Of a DNA stretch of 64,000 nucleotides, positions 1 to 10,313 are shown one piece after another. A program made the position numbers and the translations under genes. Positions within the stretch are counted from its first letter, which is position 1; each line of letters begins with the position of its first letter. Where the stretch lies: the NCBI GenBank assembly GCA_026120185.1, contig JANUWF010001719.1, positions 3,186,501-3,250,500 on the forward strand, written 5' to 3'. The notes under the pieces were generated by a model, which worked only from the letters and a program-made list of their open reading frames with translations, was not told where the DNA came from and made no database searches. The DNA comes from Voacanga thouarsii. Its lineage: Eukaryota; Streptophyta; Magnoliopsida; Gentianales; Apocynaceae.

Positions 1-140
1 TTTTTGCTTCTTAAAACCAACCAAAAATTGCTTCATACTATGATTCTCGGCTTAGACTGAGTCGGACTGAATGAAATATATTTACTGCTTAAGTACTCAT
101 TCTGATTTCTACTTGTGCATGAACAATAAATAGGTAAACG
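1..140. other. Flank of the first CACTA end; nothing recognised
   Basis: AT-rich sequence with no coding signal. The last three bases before the CACTA end are ACG (138-140), the expected place for a 3-bp target duplication, but no matching right-hand copy was found in the window. Confidence 0.4.
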
Positions 141-975
141 CACTACAAGAAATCTATCAATTTGTTACGGACAAATCCGTGGCTAAATTGAAATTTGTCA
201 CGGATCTGCCACGAAAAGGGTCCGTGACAAATAACATCGTCGCTAAGTATTGTTTTGCCACGAAAATATTTTCCGTGGCAATTTACCACAGATTTGCCAC
301 GGATTGTTCAAGTTGGTATCAGATTTGGAGAGAAAGATTGCGAGGAAATCGTGACAAATCCGTGGCAATCTGCCACGAAAGATTCTCAAGTAGGTATCGT
401 TCGTGGCAAATCCGTGACAATCTGTCACGGAATTGCCATGGACTACTTCTCAAGCAGGTATTGTCCGTGGAAAATTTGTGACAGATTATCACATATTTGC
501 CACGAAAATAATATGGAATATAGGTTGTCTGTGGCAAATTCGTGGAAATCTGCGACGGATTTGCCACGGAAATTTGTGACAGATTGCCATAGATTTACTA
601 CGGAAACAATATGGAATATAGGTTGTCCGTGGCAAATCCGTGGCAATCTGTGACGGATTTGCTACGGACATTTCTCAAGCAAGTAGTCCATGGCAAATCC
701 GTGGCGATTGTTACGGATTTGCCATGGATGTTTCTCAAGCAAGTATCATCCGTGGCAAATCCGTAATAATCTACCACGAATTTGCCACGGACATTTCTCA
801 AGCAAGGACTATCCGTGGCAAATCCGTGACAATCTGCTACGAAATTGCCACGGATGTTTCTCAAGCAGATACCGTCCGTGGCAAGTCCATAGCAGATTGC
901 CACAGATTTACCACTGGAAACAAATTTGTCACGAAAACATTATTTTTTCATATTAAATTGTAACGGATTTGCCAT
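141..975 (+). mobile_element. One end of a CACTA (En/Spm) DNA transposon with subterminal repeats
   Basis: The end begins CACTACAAGAAAT at 141, the form expected for the left inverted terminal repeat of a CACTA transposon. It is followed at once by about 800 bp built from short motifs in both orientations (TCCGTGGCAAATCCGTG, GATTTGCCACGGA). Such subterminal arrays bind the element's own transposition protein in known CACTA elements. The marker TTTCTCAAGCA recurs near 671, 731, 794 and 857, so the unit is about 60-63 bp. Neighbouring motifs are inverted relative to each other, so each unit can fold back. No right-hand end (ATTTCTTGTAGTG) was seen in the window, so the element is truncated, has a heavily mutated right end, or is nested. 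Open reading frames across it are by-products of the repeats. The motifs differ from those of the element at 7532, so it is a different family. Confidence 0.8.
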
Positions 976-1660
976 GGATTATTAAAAATTAATTTTTTTT
1001 GAATTTGACCCTGTACACATATAATTTCCTATCAAATACAATAGAATCGACTCATTCAATACCAAATATAATAAAACACAATTTTCTCATTTGAAGTCAA
1101 TTACTGAAGTCAATTGACTACATATCTAATATACACCCACAATTGTATACAACTACTTTTCCTATAGAACTACTTAGACTAATCTACAAGCCCTTATATC
1201 TACATTCATTAACCTTGTAAAATATGCAAACTTCTCAATATCTTTGTATTCCTCACAATTTACTTCACCACTTGAGCTTCGCAGGAAAAAAACTGCAAGA
1301 AGAAAAGGAAATACATTATCAACGAGTTAGGTAAAGAAAAGTAATACGAAAATGACTTGAAAAAAAAACGGCAGAATTTCCCTTATATACTGGACGTTTC
1401 TAGGCACAAAGCCACCCAATATCAACAACATTAAAAAAAACAAAACATTAATTGTCACAACAATTATTCAATAAATGAAATGCACAATTTGAAAAGCCAC
1501 AGAAATGACTACATATCTAACATACACCCACAATTGTCATCCACAATGTTAACAATAATTGCAGTACTCTGTGCAAAGTAAACAAGCAACTTATAAAGAT
1601 AGTTTAGACTAAAACAAATTTGGACTGAAACAAGCAAAACCTCCAAGCATGGTAACACTC
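976..1660. other. Non-coding stretch with a local repeat
   Basis: AT-rich, no coding signal. A segment of about 33 bp starting GACTACATATCTAA occurs near 1118 and again near 1507. The part around 1380-1480 has a second direct copy at 3428-3530. It may be the inside of the CACTA element or the upstream region of the RKD-like pseudogene. Confidence 0.5.
1380..1480 (+). repeat. Direct repeat, copy 1 (left of the RKD pseudogene)
   Basis: It shares a core of GACGTTTCTAGGCACAAAGC, then a variable CCA-rich piece, ATCAACAACATT, an A-run and AACATTAA-TGTCACAACAA, with the segment at 3428-3530 in the same orientation. The two copies lie about 2.05 kb apart and bracket the whole RKD-like pseudogene. 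Confidence 0.7.
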
Positions 1661-1850
1661 AAAAATTGACTTTTCCCCTTCCTCCTTGTCTCTTTCTCTC
1701 CTTATCTTTTTCTAAACAATTAACCTTTCATCTTCGTCCATATCTCTTTCTCTCCTTGTCTCTTCATCTTCCTCCTTATCTCTTTCTCTCCTTGTCTCTT
1801 CCCCTTCCTCCTTGTCGTTTTCTCTCCCCCCCCCCTCCCTCCCCTCTTCC
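1660..1850 (+). repeat. Pyrimidine-rich imperfect minisatellite
   Basis: About 190 bp almost wholly C and T on the plus strand, with repeated CTTCCTCCTTGTCTCTTTC-like units, closing in a run of ten C. It lies 80-270 bp before the RKD-like start codon, where a plant promoter or 5' leader often has CT-rich sequence. It reads open in one frame as low-complexity peptide, which is not taken as coding. Confidence 0.7.
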
Positions 1851-1933
1851 CGCACAGATATATATATCTCTTAGTCATTAGACATTAGTGGAAACCACAA
1901 AGGCACCAAGATTTCTTATTCAGCACCACAAAG

Positions 1934-3265
1934 ATGGATAGTTGTAATTCGTATGAGAGGTGGTCAAATTTTGAAATAGTTTCCAATCAAAGTTATGAAC
2001 ATGCTGCTTTGGATTTTCAATTTGAACTACCTATTCAACAGACTAGTTTTGATACTGTTCCTCTGATGGATAATTGTAATTCGTTTGAGATGTGGTCAAA
2101 TTTTGAAATAGCTTCCAATCAAGAAGATTTTGATGTGTTCTCCTTTCCAAGCCTACCACTTCCTCTTGATTTATGGTGAGATACTTTTAAGGCTATTTTT
2201 TTTTTAAGGGAGTTTTCACTCGTCTTCCTCATCTAGTTTGGTTTGTTGTGTTATGAATCAGTGAAAGTTATGAACATGCTGTTTTGGATTTCCAATTTGA
2301 TCAACCTATTCAAGAGACTATTTTTTATGTTGTTCCTCTGATGGATACTTGTAATTCGTTTGAGATGTAGTCAAATTTTGAAATAGCTTCCAATCAAGAA
2401 GATTTTGATGTGTTCTCCTTTCTGAGCCTACCACTTCCTCTTGATTTAAGGTGGGATACTTTTAAGGCTATTTTTTTTTTTTAAGGGAGTTTTCACTCAT
2501 CTTCTTCATCTAGTTTGGTTTGTTGTGTTATGAATCAGTGAAAGTTATGAACATGCTGCTTTGGACTTCCAATTTAATCAACATATTCAAGAGACTATTT
2601 TCGATGCTGTTCCTCTGATGGATAATTGTAATTCGTTTGAGATGTGGTCAAATTTTGAAATAACTTCCAATCAAGAAAATTTTGATGTGTTCTCCTTTCT
2701 AAACCTACCACTTCCTCTTGATTTAAGGTGAGATACTTCTAAGGCTTTTTCTATTTTAAGGGAGTTTTCACTCATCTTCTTCATCTGGTTTGGATTGTTG
2801 TGTTATGAATCAATGAAAGTTATGAACACTATGTAGGAAATGCCTATTGAAGGTATCAATTCAAACGAAGTTCCTGTGGAGAAGAAGGTAATCAGGAACT
2901 CCAAGACACTATCAAGAGCAACCATTTTGAAGTACTTTTACATGTCAATGACTCAAGCGGCCAAAGAACTGAATGTTTGCCAAACCAGTCTCAAAAAAGA
3001 TGTAGGGAGTTGGAATTCGTAGATGGCCTTACAGAAAGTTTAGGAGCTTGGAGACCCTAATCAAGACTTGTTTAGGTTCTTTCTCACACACACTTGAGAA
3101 GAGAATGGCCATTGAGATACTGGAACGTGAGAAGAAGTTGATGGAAGAAATCCCTTATGCGAAGTTGGAAGATCAAACAAAGAGGCTAAGACAAGCATGT
3201 TTTAAGGCCAAATATGAGAAGAGAAAATTCAGGGATCTGGAAAAAATTTTAAGAGGCAGATGTTA
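1934..3265 (+). pseudogene. RKD-type RWP-RK transcription factor pseudogene with a triplicated exon
   Basis: RKD proteins are small plant transcription factors active in egg cells and early embryos; the RWP-RK domain binds DNA. Here the domain starts near 2915 (residues LSRATILKYFYMSMTQAAKE, then LNVCQTSLKK). It continues as RCRELGIRRWPYRKFRSLET only if two single missing bases are allowed, one in the A-run near 2998 and one in the GG near 3013. After them the frame runs on from 3048 as SLETLIKTCLG and LEREKKLMEEIP, ending in LRQACFKAKYEKRKF, which is the usual RKD tail. Upstream, the exon starting ATG at 1934 carries MDSCNSYERWSNFEI. A copied exon-intron unit follows, of period 275-277 bp, starting near 1989, 2264 and 2541, with a fourth stub at 2816. 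Copy 2 has a stop (TAG) where the others have TGG. The exon also repeats internally (1934 against 2066). No functional RKD product is expected. Confidence 0.82.
1989..2820 (+). repeat. Three-copy tandem repeat (about 275 bp) of an exon plus intron
   Basis: Units begin at AAAGTTATGAACATGCTG near 1989, 2264 and 2541, and a short fourth start lies at 2816 (AAAGTTATGAACACTATG). Each full unit carries a coding part ending SFPSLPLPLDL or a close variant, a splice donor (GGTGAGATAC or GGTGGGATAC), a short intron with a T-run, and an acceptor-like TGAATCAG. The units differ by scattered substitutions, so the duplication is not recent. Confidence 0.85.
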
Positions 3266-3266
3266 G

Positions 3267-4074
3267 TCTAATTGCTTTGGTTAGATAAGGTCAAGTTTAC
3301 GACGTTTCTCAAATTTTCTTTACATTGAGAAGATGCTTAGGCATTAAAATCTATTGTATAAAATTAAGCTTAAGGGTAATCAACTTATTTGGAGTATCAA
3401 GATGGCAAAAAAAAAAAAATCAATAGAGTTTCCCCTGTATACTATGACGTTTCTAGGCACAAAGCCACTACAAAATCAACAACATTTGAAAAAAAAAAAC
3501 ATTAACTGTCACAACAATAAACACTTGCACATTAAACATGAGCCAATTAAACTTCAGATTCAGACAAGAGCCAATTAAACATCACTAAGTACATTCCATT
3601 GGATTAGCTAGCCAATCCAGTGTATACAATTTCCCAAATCACACCATCCAAGGTATGAAAGCAAATCTTGAAACGAGTTCAATCACTTGGAGGTGTTTTA
3701 TCTGCTTTCAACAAGGAACCATATTGAATTTACATTATAAAGTGGTAAAAAGCAAAGGCTTTCATTGATGACTTGTGACTTGTGTGAGGCCCATAGAATG
3801 ATTGTGAAAGCAATAGTGCTTATGGGATCTACCATTAGAACACTTGCACATGGGGTATACTTCAAATCTCAAACCCTAAGATCTTTTCTGCACATATTTG
3901 CTCTTTAAAACTAAAAGCAAAAACCATCGACTCTTATTTGAATAAGAAAGTAGTCATCAGTTGTAGATGGCCGTGGATGATTTAGCAACAAGAACTCCTA
4001 GAGAGCTTTGGAGCAGCTACCTGCAGAAATTAGTTTCTACATGAACTAACAATTATCTTGAGATTAGAAGTTTA
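3267..4074. other. Gap between the RKD pseudogene and the AP2 gene
   Basis: Non-coding. It contains the second direct repeat (3428-3530) and, at its right end, what should be the 3' untranslated region of the minus-strand AP2 gene. No gene was seen. Confidence 0.5.
3428..3530 (+). repeat. Direct repeat, copy 2 (right of the RKD pseudogene)
   Basis: Partner of 1380-1480 in the same orientation, sharing GACGTTTCTAGGCACAAAGC and the stretch around TGTCACAACAA. The CACTACAAAATC inside it is not read as a transposon end, because it is part of the repeat and no subterminal motifs follow. Confidence 0.7.
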
Positions 4075-6019
4075 TCACAGTTGCTGGTGCATGGAAGGTG
4101 AGATATTGAAAACATCATTCCATGGGGATCGGTCTGTTCGATCACTCAATGGTGAGGGACTCTTCTTCTCAGACACCATTAATCCAGGCAATTTATCATT
4201 GCTATAAGCATATAGATAAGGCATGCAGTTATTTCCATGGAAAAATGAGAAATCATCTTCTCTGCCTTGTAGTTGGTTCTTGAACTCATTTCCGTGATCA
4301 ATTTCTTCATTTGTTACAGTGGAAGTCTTCTCCACCATTTCTTTAAACATGGAAGATCGAAGAAGAAGGCTTAGAGCAGTGGGGGAAGATGACTTGCTGC
4401 AAGGACTAAGTGGCATTTTTCGTTCTACAACTTCTTGTTTCTGAGGAATTGCTAAAGCTCCAGATGTGAAAGAGTTAGGGGTGAAAAAGAATTCGTGCTC
4501 CTCATTGAGTTTAAAGTGATTAGATCCGCCTTCTAGAGATAATGGGGATGTTAGATCTTGAGTTGGTGTTGGATTTCCACCTGGTTTTAGCCATTTAATG
4601 TATGTGCTCAAGTCAAAGTTAGTAACTGCATTGATTCCTCTATATTCAATAGCTGCAATATCATAAGCACGGGCAGCTTCCTCTTGGGTACCTGCAAGAT
4701 TGAGCAAAATTTCAAATTTAGGAATTCTAACAGATCTTTTGTCATCATAGAAAGAAATTGATAACCTGATACTTACTGTAAGTTCCAAGATAGAGATATT
4801 TGTTTCCAAACACTCGTCCTATTCTTGCTTCCCATCTACCATTATGATGATGCCTAAAAGTTCAAAGAAGCACCAGATTATCATCAGCTTACTGATTAGC
4901 AACAGAAGATTATCATGATAAATGCGTTGCTTTTACCTTGCAACCCCTCTATATTTTGATACACCCCTTGCAAATCCACTGCTTCTTCTGAATCAAACAA
5001 TCAAGAGTTTAACATATGTTATTTTTTGCGTCTTATGATTGTGTTTGAGATGGTACTGTAAAGCTCAAAGAACTATGTGACTTACCTTCTTAAGGAGGCT
5101 AAATATTCCTCCTTTGTCAGGTTTTGCATTATTTCAATCTCCCTTGTATAATCATTTATCTGGGCAAAGAAAGTTAGACGTCTGATCAACAGGAAGCCAG
5201 CAGTAAATGAAAGGAATCATCTGGCAAATTCATGTGAACTGAGTATTATACCGGGAAATTTGTGAAAGTCGAGGTCCCCCAGTACTTGATTGCAGCCAAA
5301 TCATATGCTCTTGCTGCTGATTCTTCTTCATCATAAGCACCTGATATAGAACATCAGAATCACTTAGTCTACCTCGAAATTTTCTCTTTCCAAAATGAAA
5401 ATACTTGTACCAATATCAGTAGTTCTTCAGGTGCTCACCAAGGTAGACTGCTCCATCCCAGTAGTTGCAGCCAACGTAGAATCAGATCAGATCAGAGCAT
5501 CATCAGAATAGCAAAGGTAAGTAAGCAATAAAAATGGATGATAGAAGAATAGAAGTTCAAAGTTGCATTATTTAACCGGCAGCTTATGTACCTTGTTTTC
5601 CCTTCTTCTTCTGTGTTGCATTCCAAGATGCTTTGTCCCATAAATGAGCTTCAAAACGCCCCGTCCAACGATGTCTGAGGCAAGAAATTCCAGGTTAGGC
5701 TAACGCTTCTACAGACTAATACTAATTGAGAAAACATATTAGATCGAAATGGAGGTACCAGAACATATTAATTACACCTGCTTACTCCTCGAAATCTTGA
5801 ACTTCTCTTCACTGTAGGCGTAGTAGGCGGGGCTTGATCGATCTGCAGCGTCTGTTGCTGCTGCTCTAGTCCTCTTGGCTTGGCATCACAGGTGAGTGTT
5901 GCCGCCGATGGAGATCTTCGTCTCCTCTTTATACATTTTGCCTCTGTAACATCAGTTTCCAGCATGCTGAAGCTCCGGTTTCTGGGAATCACCTCGGTTT
6001 TCACATTGCTCATCTCCAT
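4075..6019 (-). CDS. WRI3-like: AP2-family transcription factor with two AP2 domains, ADAP/WRI3-WRI4 clade
   Basis: This is a nuclear DNA-binding regulator; clade members control fatty-acid or cutin genes and ABA-linked responses. Eight exons on the minus strand give 413 codons in one frame: 6019-5778, 5674-5592, 5447-5439, 5340-5252, 5159-5086, 4987-4937, 4853-4777 and 4691-4075. Every intron is GT-AG. Exon 3 is only 9 bp and encodes the VYL of KQVYLGAYD, as in WRI1 relatives. The first AP2 domain covers about residues 75-141 ([31 protein letters not shown]). The second covers about 177-237 ([34 protein letters not shown]). The first domain's [11 protein letters not shown] and the C-terminal [18 protein letters not shown] point to the ADAP/WRI3-WRI4 group rather than WRI1. 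A basic KRRRR run at about residue 32 may be a nuclear signal. The first ATG was chosen; a second lies two codons on. CTATTTATG near 6132-6140 (minus) is a possible TATA box. No defect was seen. The exact orthologue within the clade is unresolved. Confidence 0.93.
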
Positions 6020-7103
6020 TTTCCTAAGAATCTCACAAACTATCTAGTTACAACTCCAGTGATAAGCAATGAATATGTGTAAACAGGCCTGCTTCTCTGC
6101 TTGATACTAAATGAATGAGAAAATTATGCTACATAAATAGCTTGATAACTTTGTCCCATGTTGATTTGGTTCTTTCTGTAAGGAAACCACAACATATTGA
6201 CAGAGACAAAAGGCCTCGATGAATTCTGTGTGATTTTAATCTCTTCTGGACAGTTAGGCACAAGCACTATTTAAGATTATTAGTCCTATTTAATCCCTAC
6301 AGTGCAGCAAATCTCCACGTAGAGAAGATCTTCTTTCTTTAAAATATTCCCAAAAAAAAACTCGTGATTGTCAAGGTTGATGTCTTGAAAATATTGTCAG
6401 AATTCACTTCTGTAAGAACACGCATTGCTTCACATTTGTCCCATGCATATTTTTATCAGTACTATTAGTGTACAAATTTCCCTAACAGCTGATTTTTGGA
6501 CTTTGCATGTAATTTTTGTCTTCAATGGACTGCTAATTGCTCTCTCGGCGCCATGCAGGAGATGAAGGTTAAATATATCATGGCCAATATTTGTTATTAA
6601 GTCTTAAGATGTAAGATATCAAAAAGGTATCTTGTTATCCTTTAGCCCATAACAAGCGAGATTTTGAATTAATATTTTATTGATGTAACTTTTTATTATA
6701 TTTTCGTTTTTCTTAACACAATTATGTTACAATAATATGTATCTTGACATTCTCTCCTTCAAGATAATTTCTTCTATTCTAGAAGTTTAAAGTTTAAACT
6801 ATTATATTGACCATTGCCAAATACAGGATTTCTTCAGCAGAGGGTAAAACATTGGTACAAAATTATAGTGAACTTCAAATGTATCCCATGTCGGTTTAGT
6901 TTTTGAACAAGGAATTTGGACTTCTTACATGAAACTTAGGGAAAATTCTTAACATATACTCGGAGCTCTTTACAACATCATTACAAAATAAATCTTGTTA
7001 TATGTAGAAACCCACATTTATTCGAGTGATACTGTTAAAAAGTAGATTTAGTGCACGTAATTTAATCTCTAAAGTTTATATTCAAGTGTAACTTCATCAC
7101 CTT
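6020..7103. other. Upstream region of the AP2 gene; no gene seen
   Basis: AT-rich and without coding signal. The right-hand part of the minus-strand AP2 promoter lies here. No clear transposon ends were found. Confidence 0.5.
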
Positions 7104-7290
7104 TGGGCATCCCCAACCCTATTTTGGTAGGTGAAGTAAATCACAGTCTCATCTTCACCAACTTGAAATAGGGAACAGCTGACATTTATGAAGTTTTATA
7201 TTGTTCTTACACTGACAAATAAGTGACTCGGGCAATCTCAAACTCATAAAAGAGCCATCCTCGGCAAGACCTCTTTAGTGAGGGATGCCA
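7104..7290. mobile_element. Small fold-back element (possible miniature transposon)
   Basis: The left side reads GGGCATCCCCAA at 7105 and the right side GAGGGATGCC up to 7289, forming imperfect inverted ends. Inside, 7118-7175 forms a hairpin: CCCTATTTTGGTAGGTGAAG pairs with CTTCACCAACTTGAAATAGG across a loop of about 16 nt. GGGCATCCCCAA ends are seen in some plant miniature elements. No clear target duplication was found, so the class is left open. Confidence 0.4.
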
Positions 7291-7544
7291 TCTCTATAAT
7301 TGGATCAAATAGTCTTCCCAAAAAACATCAGATTTAGAGCACTTCTCTTGGAGTGCAAAATGACCGTCAATGACAAACTCCTTCCATCTGAAATTGATCG
7401 GTACGAGCTACATATCATTAGTGTCATAATTTTTGACATATATGATCAGTTCCAATACCTCAAAACTGATCATTTCATTGACTTCAAAATCACTAAGCAT
7501 AAAAATTACCAGAAAGGGGATAGTCAAGGAACACTACAGGAAAA

Positions 7545-8880
7545 ATCGCTATTTGCGACGAATTTTTTGCGACGGCTTCAATACCGTAGCTAATAGCGAC
7601 CAATTTGCGACGATTTTCAAACAAGTAGCGAGTTGACCAAAACCGTCGCAAAACCGTCGCAATTCGTAGCAAAATCATCGCTTTTTGCGACGGTATTTAT
7701 GCCCTCGCAAATTGCGAGGGTTTTGCGATGGCGAGTTATTTTAAAAAAAATAATTTTAAATAAATTTTCGTACGTCCGTCGCAAAACTCTCGCAATTTGC
7801 GAGGATTTTGCGACGGCCAATAAACCATCGCAAATTGCGAGGGTTTTGCGACGGCGAGTTATTTTAAAAAATATATTTTTAAATAAATTTTCGTACGTCC
7901 GTCGCAAAACCCTCGCAATTTGCGAGGATTTTGCGACGGCTAATAAACCCTCGCAAATTGCGAGGGTTTTGCGACGACGAGTTATTTTAAAAAAAATATT
8001 TTTAAATAAATTTTCGTACGTCCGTCGCAAAACCCTCGCAATTTGCGACGGCTAATAAACCCTCGCAAATTGCGAGGGTTTTGCGACGGCAAGTTATTTT
8101 TTAAAATAATATTTTTAATAATTTTTTTGAACGACCATCGCAAAACCCTCGCAAATTGCGAGGGTTTTGCGACGGCAAATAATCCTCTCAATTTGCGAGG
8201 GTTTTGCGACGGATATTTAATTTTAAAAAATATTTTTTAAAAAATTTGAACGTCCATCGCAAAACCCTCGCAATTTGCGACGGCCAATAAACCCTCTCAA
8301 TTTGCGAGGGTTTTGCGACGTGCAATTTATTTTTTAAAATAATATTTTTAAAAAATTTTTTGAACTTCCATCGCAAAAACCCTCGCAATTTGCGATGGGT
8401 TTGCGACGACAAATTATTTTTTAAAAAAATATTTTTAAAATTTTTGAACGTCCATCGCAAAGTCCTCGCAATTTGCGAGGGTTTTGTGATCGGTAGTTAG
8501 CCCTCGCAATTTGCGAGGGTTTTGCGACGGTAATTTATTTTTAAAAAAAATTGAACGTTCATCGCAAACCCTCGCAAATTGCGAGGATTTTGCGACGGCA
8601 ATAACCCTCGCAATTTGCGAGGGATTTGCGACGATCGATTATTTTTTAAAAAATATTTTAAAAATTTTTGAACATCCGTCGCAAAGTTCTCGCAATTTGC
8701 GAGGGTTTTGAGACGAATTTTCGCTCTCGCAATTTGCGAGGGTTTTGCGACGGTCAATATTTTTAATTAAAAAATAAATAAATGGCAAAATGTATAGAAA
8801 ATCTCAAAACCCCAATTCGTCGCAAATTGCCGCTAATACGTCACTAATTGCGACTTAATTTGCGAGGGTTTTACAACAAA
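7545..8880. repeat. Left subterminal array of the CACTA element
   Basis: It consists of GCGAGGGTTTTGCGACGG and its reverse complement, in pairs separated by AT-rich spacers ending CGTACGTCCGTCGCAAAAC or a variant. The spacer start CGTACGTCC recurs at 7769, 7892 and 8015, so the unit is 123 bp; later units drift. Facing CGCAAATTGCGAGGG motifs make each unit able to fold back. Long reading frames on both strands (peptides such as KTLAICEG) come from the repeat and are not genes. In known elements such arrays are binding sites for the TNPA-type protein. Confidence 0.9.
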
Positions 8881-9131
8881 ATAGGGTTTTAATTTTTTTT
8901 TTAAATTTCTTTATGTGTTTATGTGATGGTGTATTTTGACAAATTTACTCGAAATATTTTTAATAACATGTCTCAATTAGTGCATTTTATTATAATTTTG
9001 TATATGTAATTATGTCATGTTATACACCTAATGTATTGCATAAGTAAATGTATATAGTTAATTATGTTATGTTATATACTTATTCTAATATATAAGTATA
9101 TGTATATAATGTATATAAGTATCTCGTTTAG

Positions 9132-9136
<5 letters not shown>

Positions 9137-9175
<39 letters not shown>

Positions 9176-9176
9176 T
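9137..9176. repeat. (TA)n microsatellite
   Basis: About 40 bp of uninterrupted TA dinucleotides inside the CACTA element, just before the 3-copy satellite. Confidence 0.95.
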
Positions 9177-9189
9177 ATAACATGTAGGT

Positions 9190-9760
9190 ATATATATACA
9201 TATGTCTAATTTTTTAATCTATCACTTTGATTAAGTAGTGTATAAAGAAAAATAATTCAAATACTCGTTATTATTGTTGATATCACTAAAAAAATTATGA
9301 AATTTATAATGTAGAGATCAATTTGTAATGTTCTTCGTCTCCTACATGTTAATATATATTATACTAATTTAGCTATGTATATACATATGTCCAATTTTTT
9401 AATATATCTATTTTGTTAAGTAGTGTATAAAATAAAATATGTAAAGAAAAACAATTCAAATACTCGTTATTATTGTTGAGATTACTAAAAAAAATATTGA
9501 AAATTATAATGTAGAGATCGATTTGTAATGTTATTCATCTCGAACATATTAATATATATTATACTATATAGTTATATATATACATATTCTAATTTTTTTA
9601 TCTATTTATTTGATTAAGTGGTGTATAAATTAAAATATATAAAGAAAAATAATTTACATAATAATATTATTATTAGAATCACTAAAAAATAATAAAAATT
9701 ATAATGTATAGATCGATTTATAATATTATTCGTATTAATTTATGAGAAATTAGCGAGGAT
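9190..9760 (+). repeat. Three-copy satellite inside the CACTA element
   Basis: Three diverged tandem copies start near 9197, 9382 and 9581 (TACATATGTCTAATTTTTTA and variants). Each has an AAGTAGTGTATAAA-like stretch, an ATTATTGTTGA or variant, TATAATGTAGAGATCGATTT and TATTAATATATATTATACTA. Period is about 185-199 bp. It does not look coding. Confidence 0.8.
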
Positions 9761-9884
9761 TTTATTTTTTCGTCACAAATTGCGACGTAAATAGCTAGAA
9801 ATTTAAAAAAAAATTAAAAATTTCCAAAATTTTTCACTCCCTCTTTTTTTTTTTTTTTTCCTCCTTCTTCCCCCTTCCTTCTTC

Positions 9885-10313
9885 CTCCTCAACTCCCCTC
9901 CCTCACCTCCCTCACGGCACCCCCCCATCCGGCGCCCCCTCCCGCTCCCCCTCCCTCTCCCCGCCGGCGACCCCCCATCCCGCGCCCCCTCCCGCTCCCC
10001 CTCCCTCATCCGCGCCCCTCCCCGCTCCCCCTCCCTCATCCCGCGGCCCCCTCCCTCAACTCCCCCCATCCCGCAGCCCCCCCTCAACTCCCTCCCTCAA
10101 CTCCCCCACACCCCCGCGGCCCCCTCCCCCGCGCCCCCTCCCCGCGCCCATCCCGCAGCCCCCCCACCCCCGCGCCCCCTCCCTCAACTCCCCCCATCCC
10201 GCAGCCGCCCCCCTCAACTCCCCCCGCTCTTCCTACCCCCTTCAGCCCGCCCCTCGCCGCCGCCGCCATTCCCGTGCTATCATCGTGGTCGTTGTCGAAG
10301 CCGATTCGTTTGG
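9885..10313 (+). promoter_or_regulatory. C-rich block and probable 5' leader exon of the TNP2-like gene
   Basis: About 390 bp almost wholly C with some T, G and A on the plus strand (CCCGCTCCCCCTCCCTC and like units), in a strongly AT-rich setting. It ends in GCCGCCGCCATTCCCGTGC and CGAAGCCGATTCG. A consensus splice donor follows (GG then GTAAGTAG, donor at 10314). Paired with the acceptor TCATTTAG at 11651-11658, five bases before the TNP2 start codon, this would make a leader exon plus a 1345-nt leader intron. The complementary strand is G-rich enough for quadruplex formation. Reading frames in it are low-complexity and not taken as genes. Confidence 0.6.

Noticed and set aside
179..963. 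Overlapping reading frames on both strands in 179-963
   Set aside because: They arise from the GTGGCAAATCCG repeat, read open in several frames at once and give repetitive peptides; they are part of the CACTA subterminal array.
3467..3480. CACTACAAAATC as a second CACTA end
   Set aside because: It lies inside a direct repeat whose partner copy reads differently there, and no subterminal motifs follow.
7617..8757. Long frames with peptides such as KTLAICEG and ARVLRR in the CACTA left array
   Set aside because: By-products of the 123-bp repeat, present on both strands.
9803..10269. Gly/Arg-rich frames on the minus strand
   Set aside because: They are the complement of the C-rich leader block; low-complexity, no domain, and opposite to the transposase genes.
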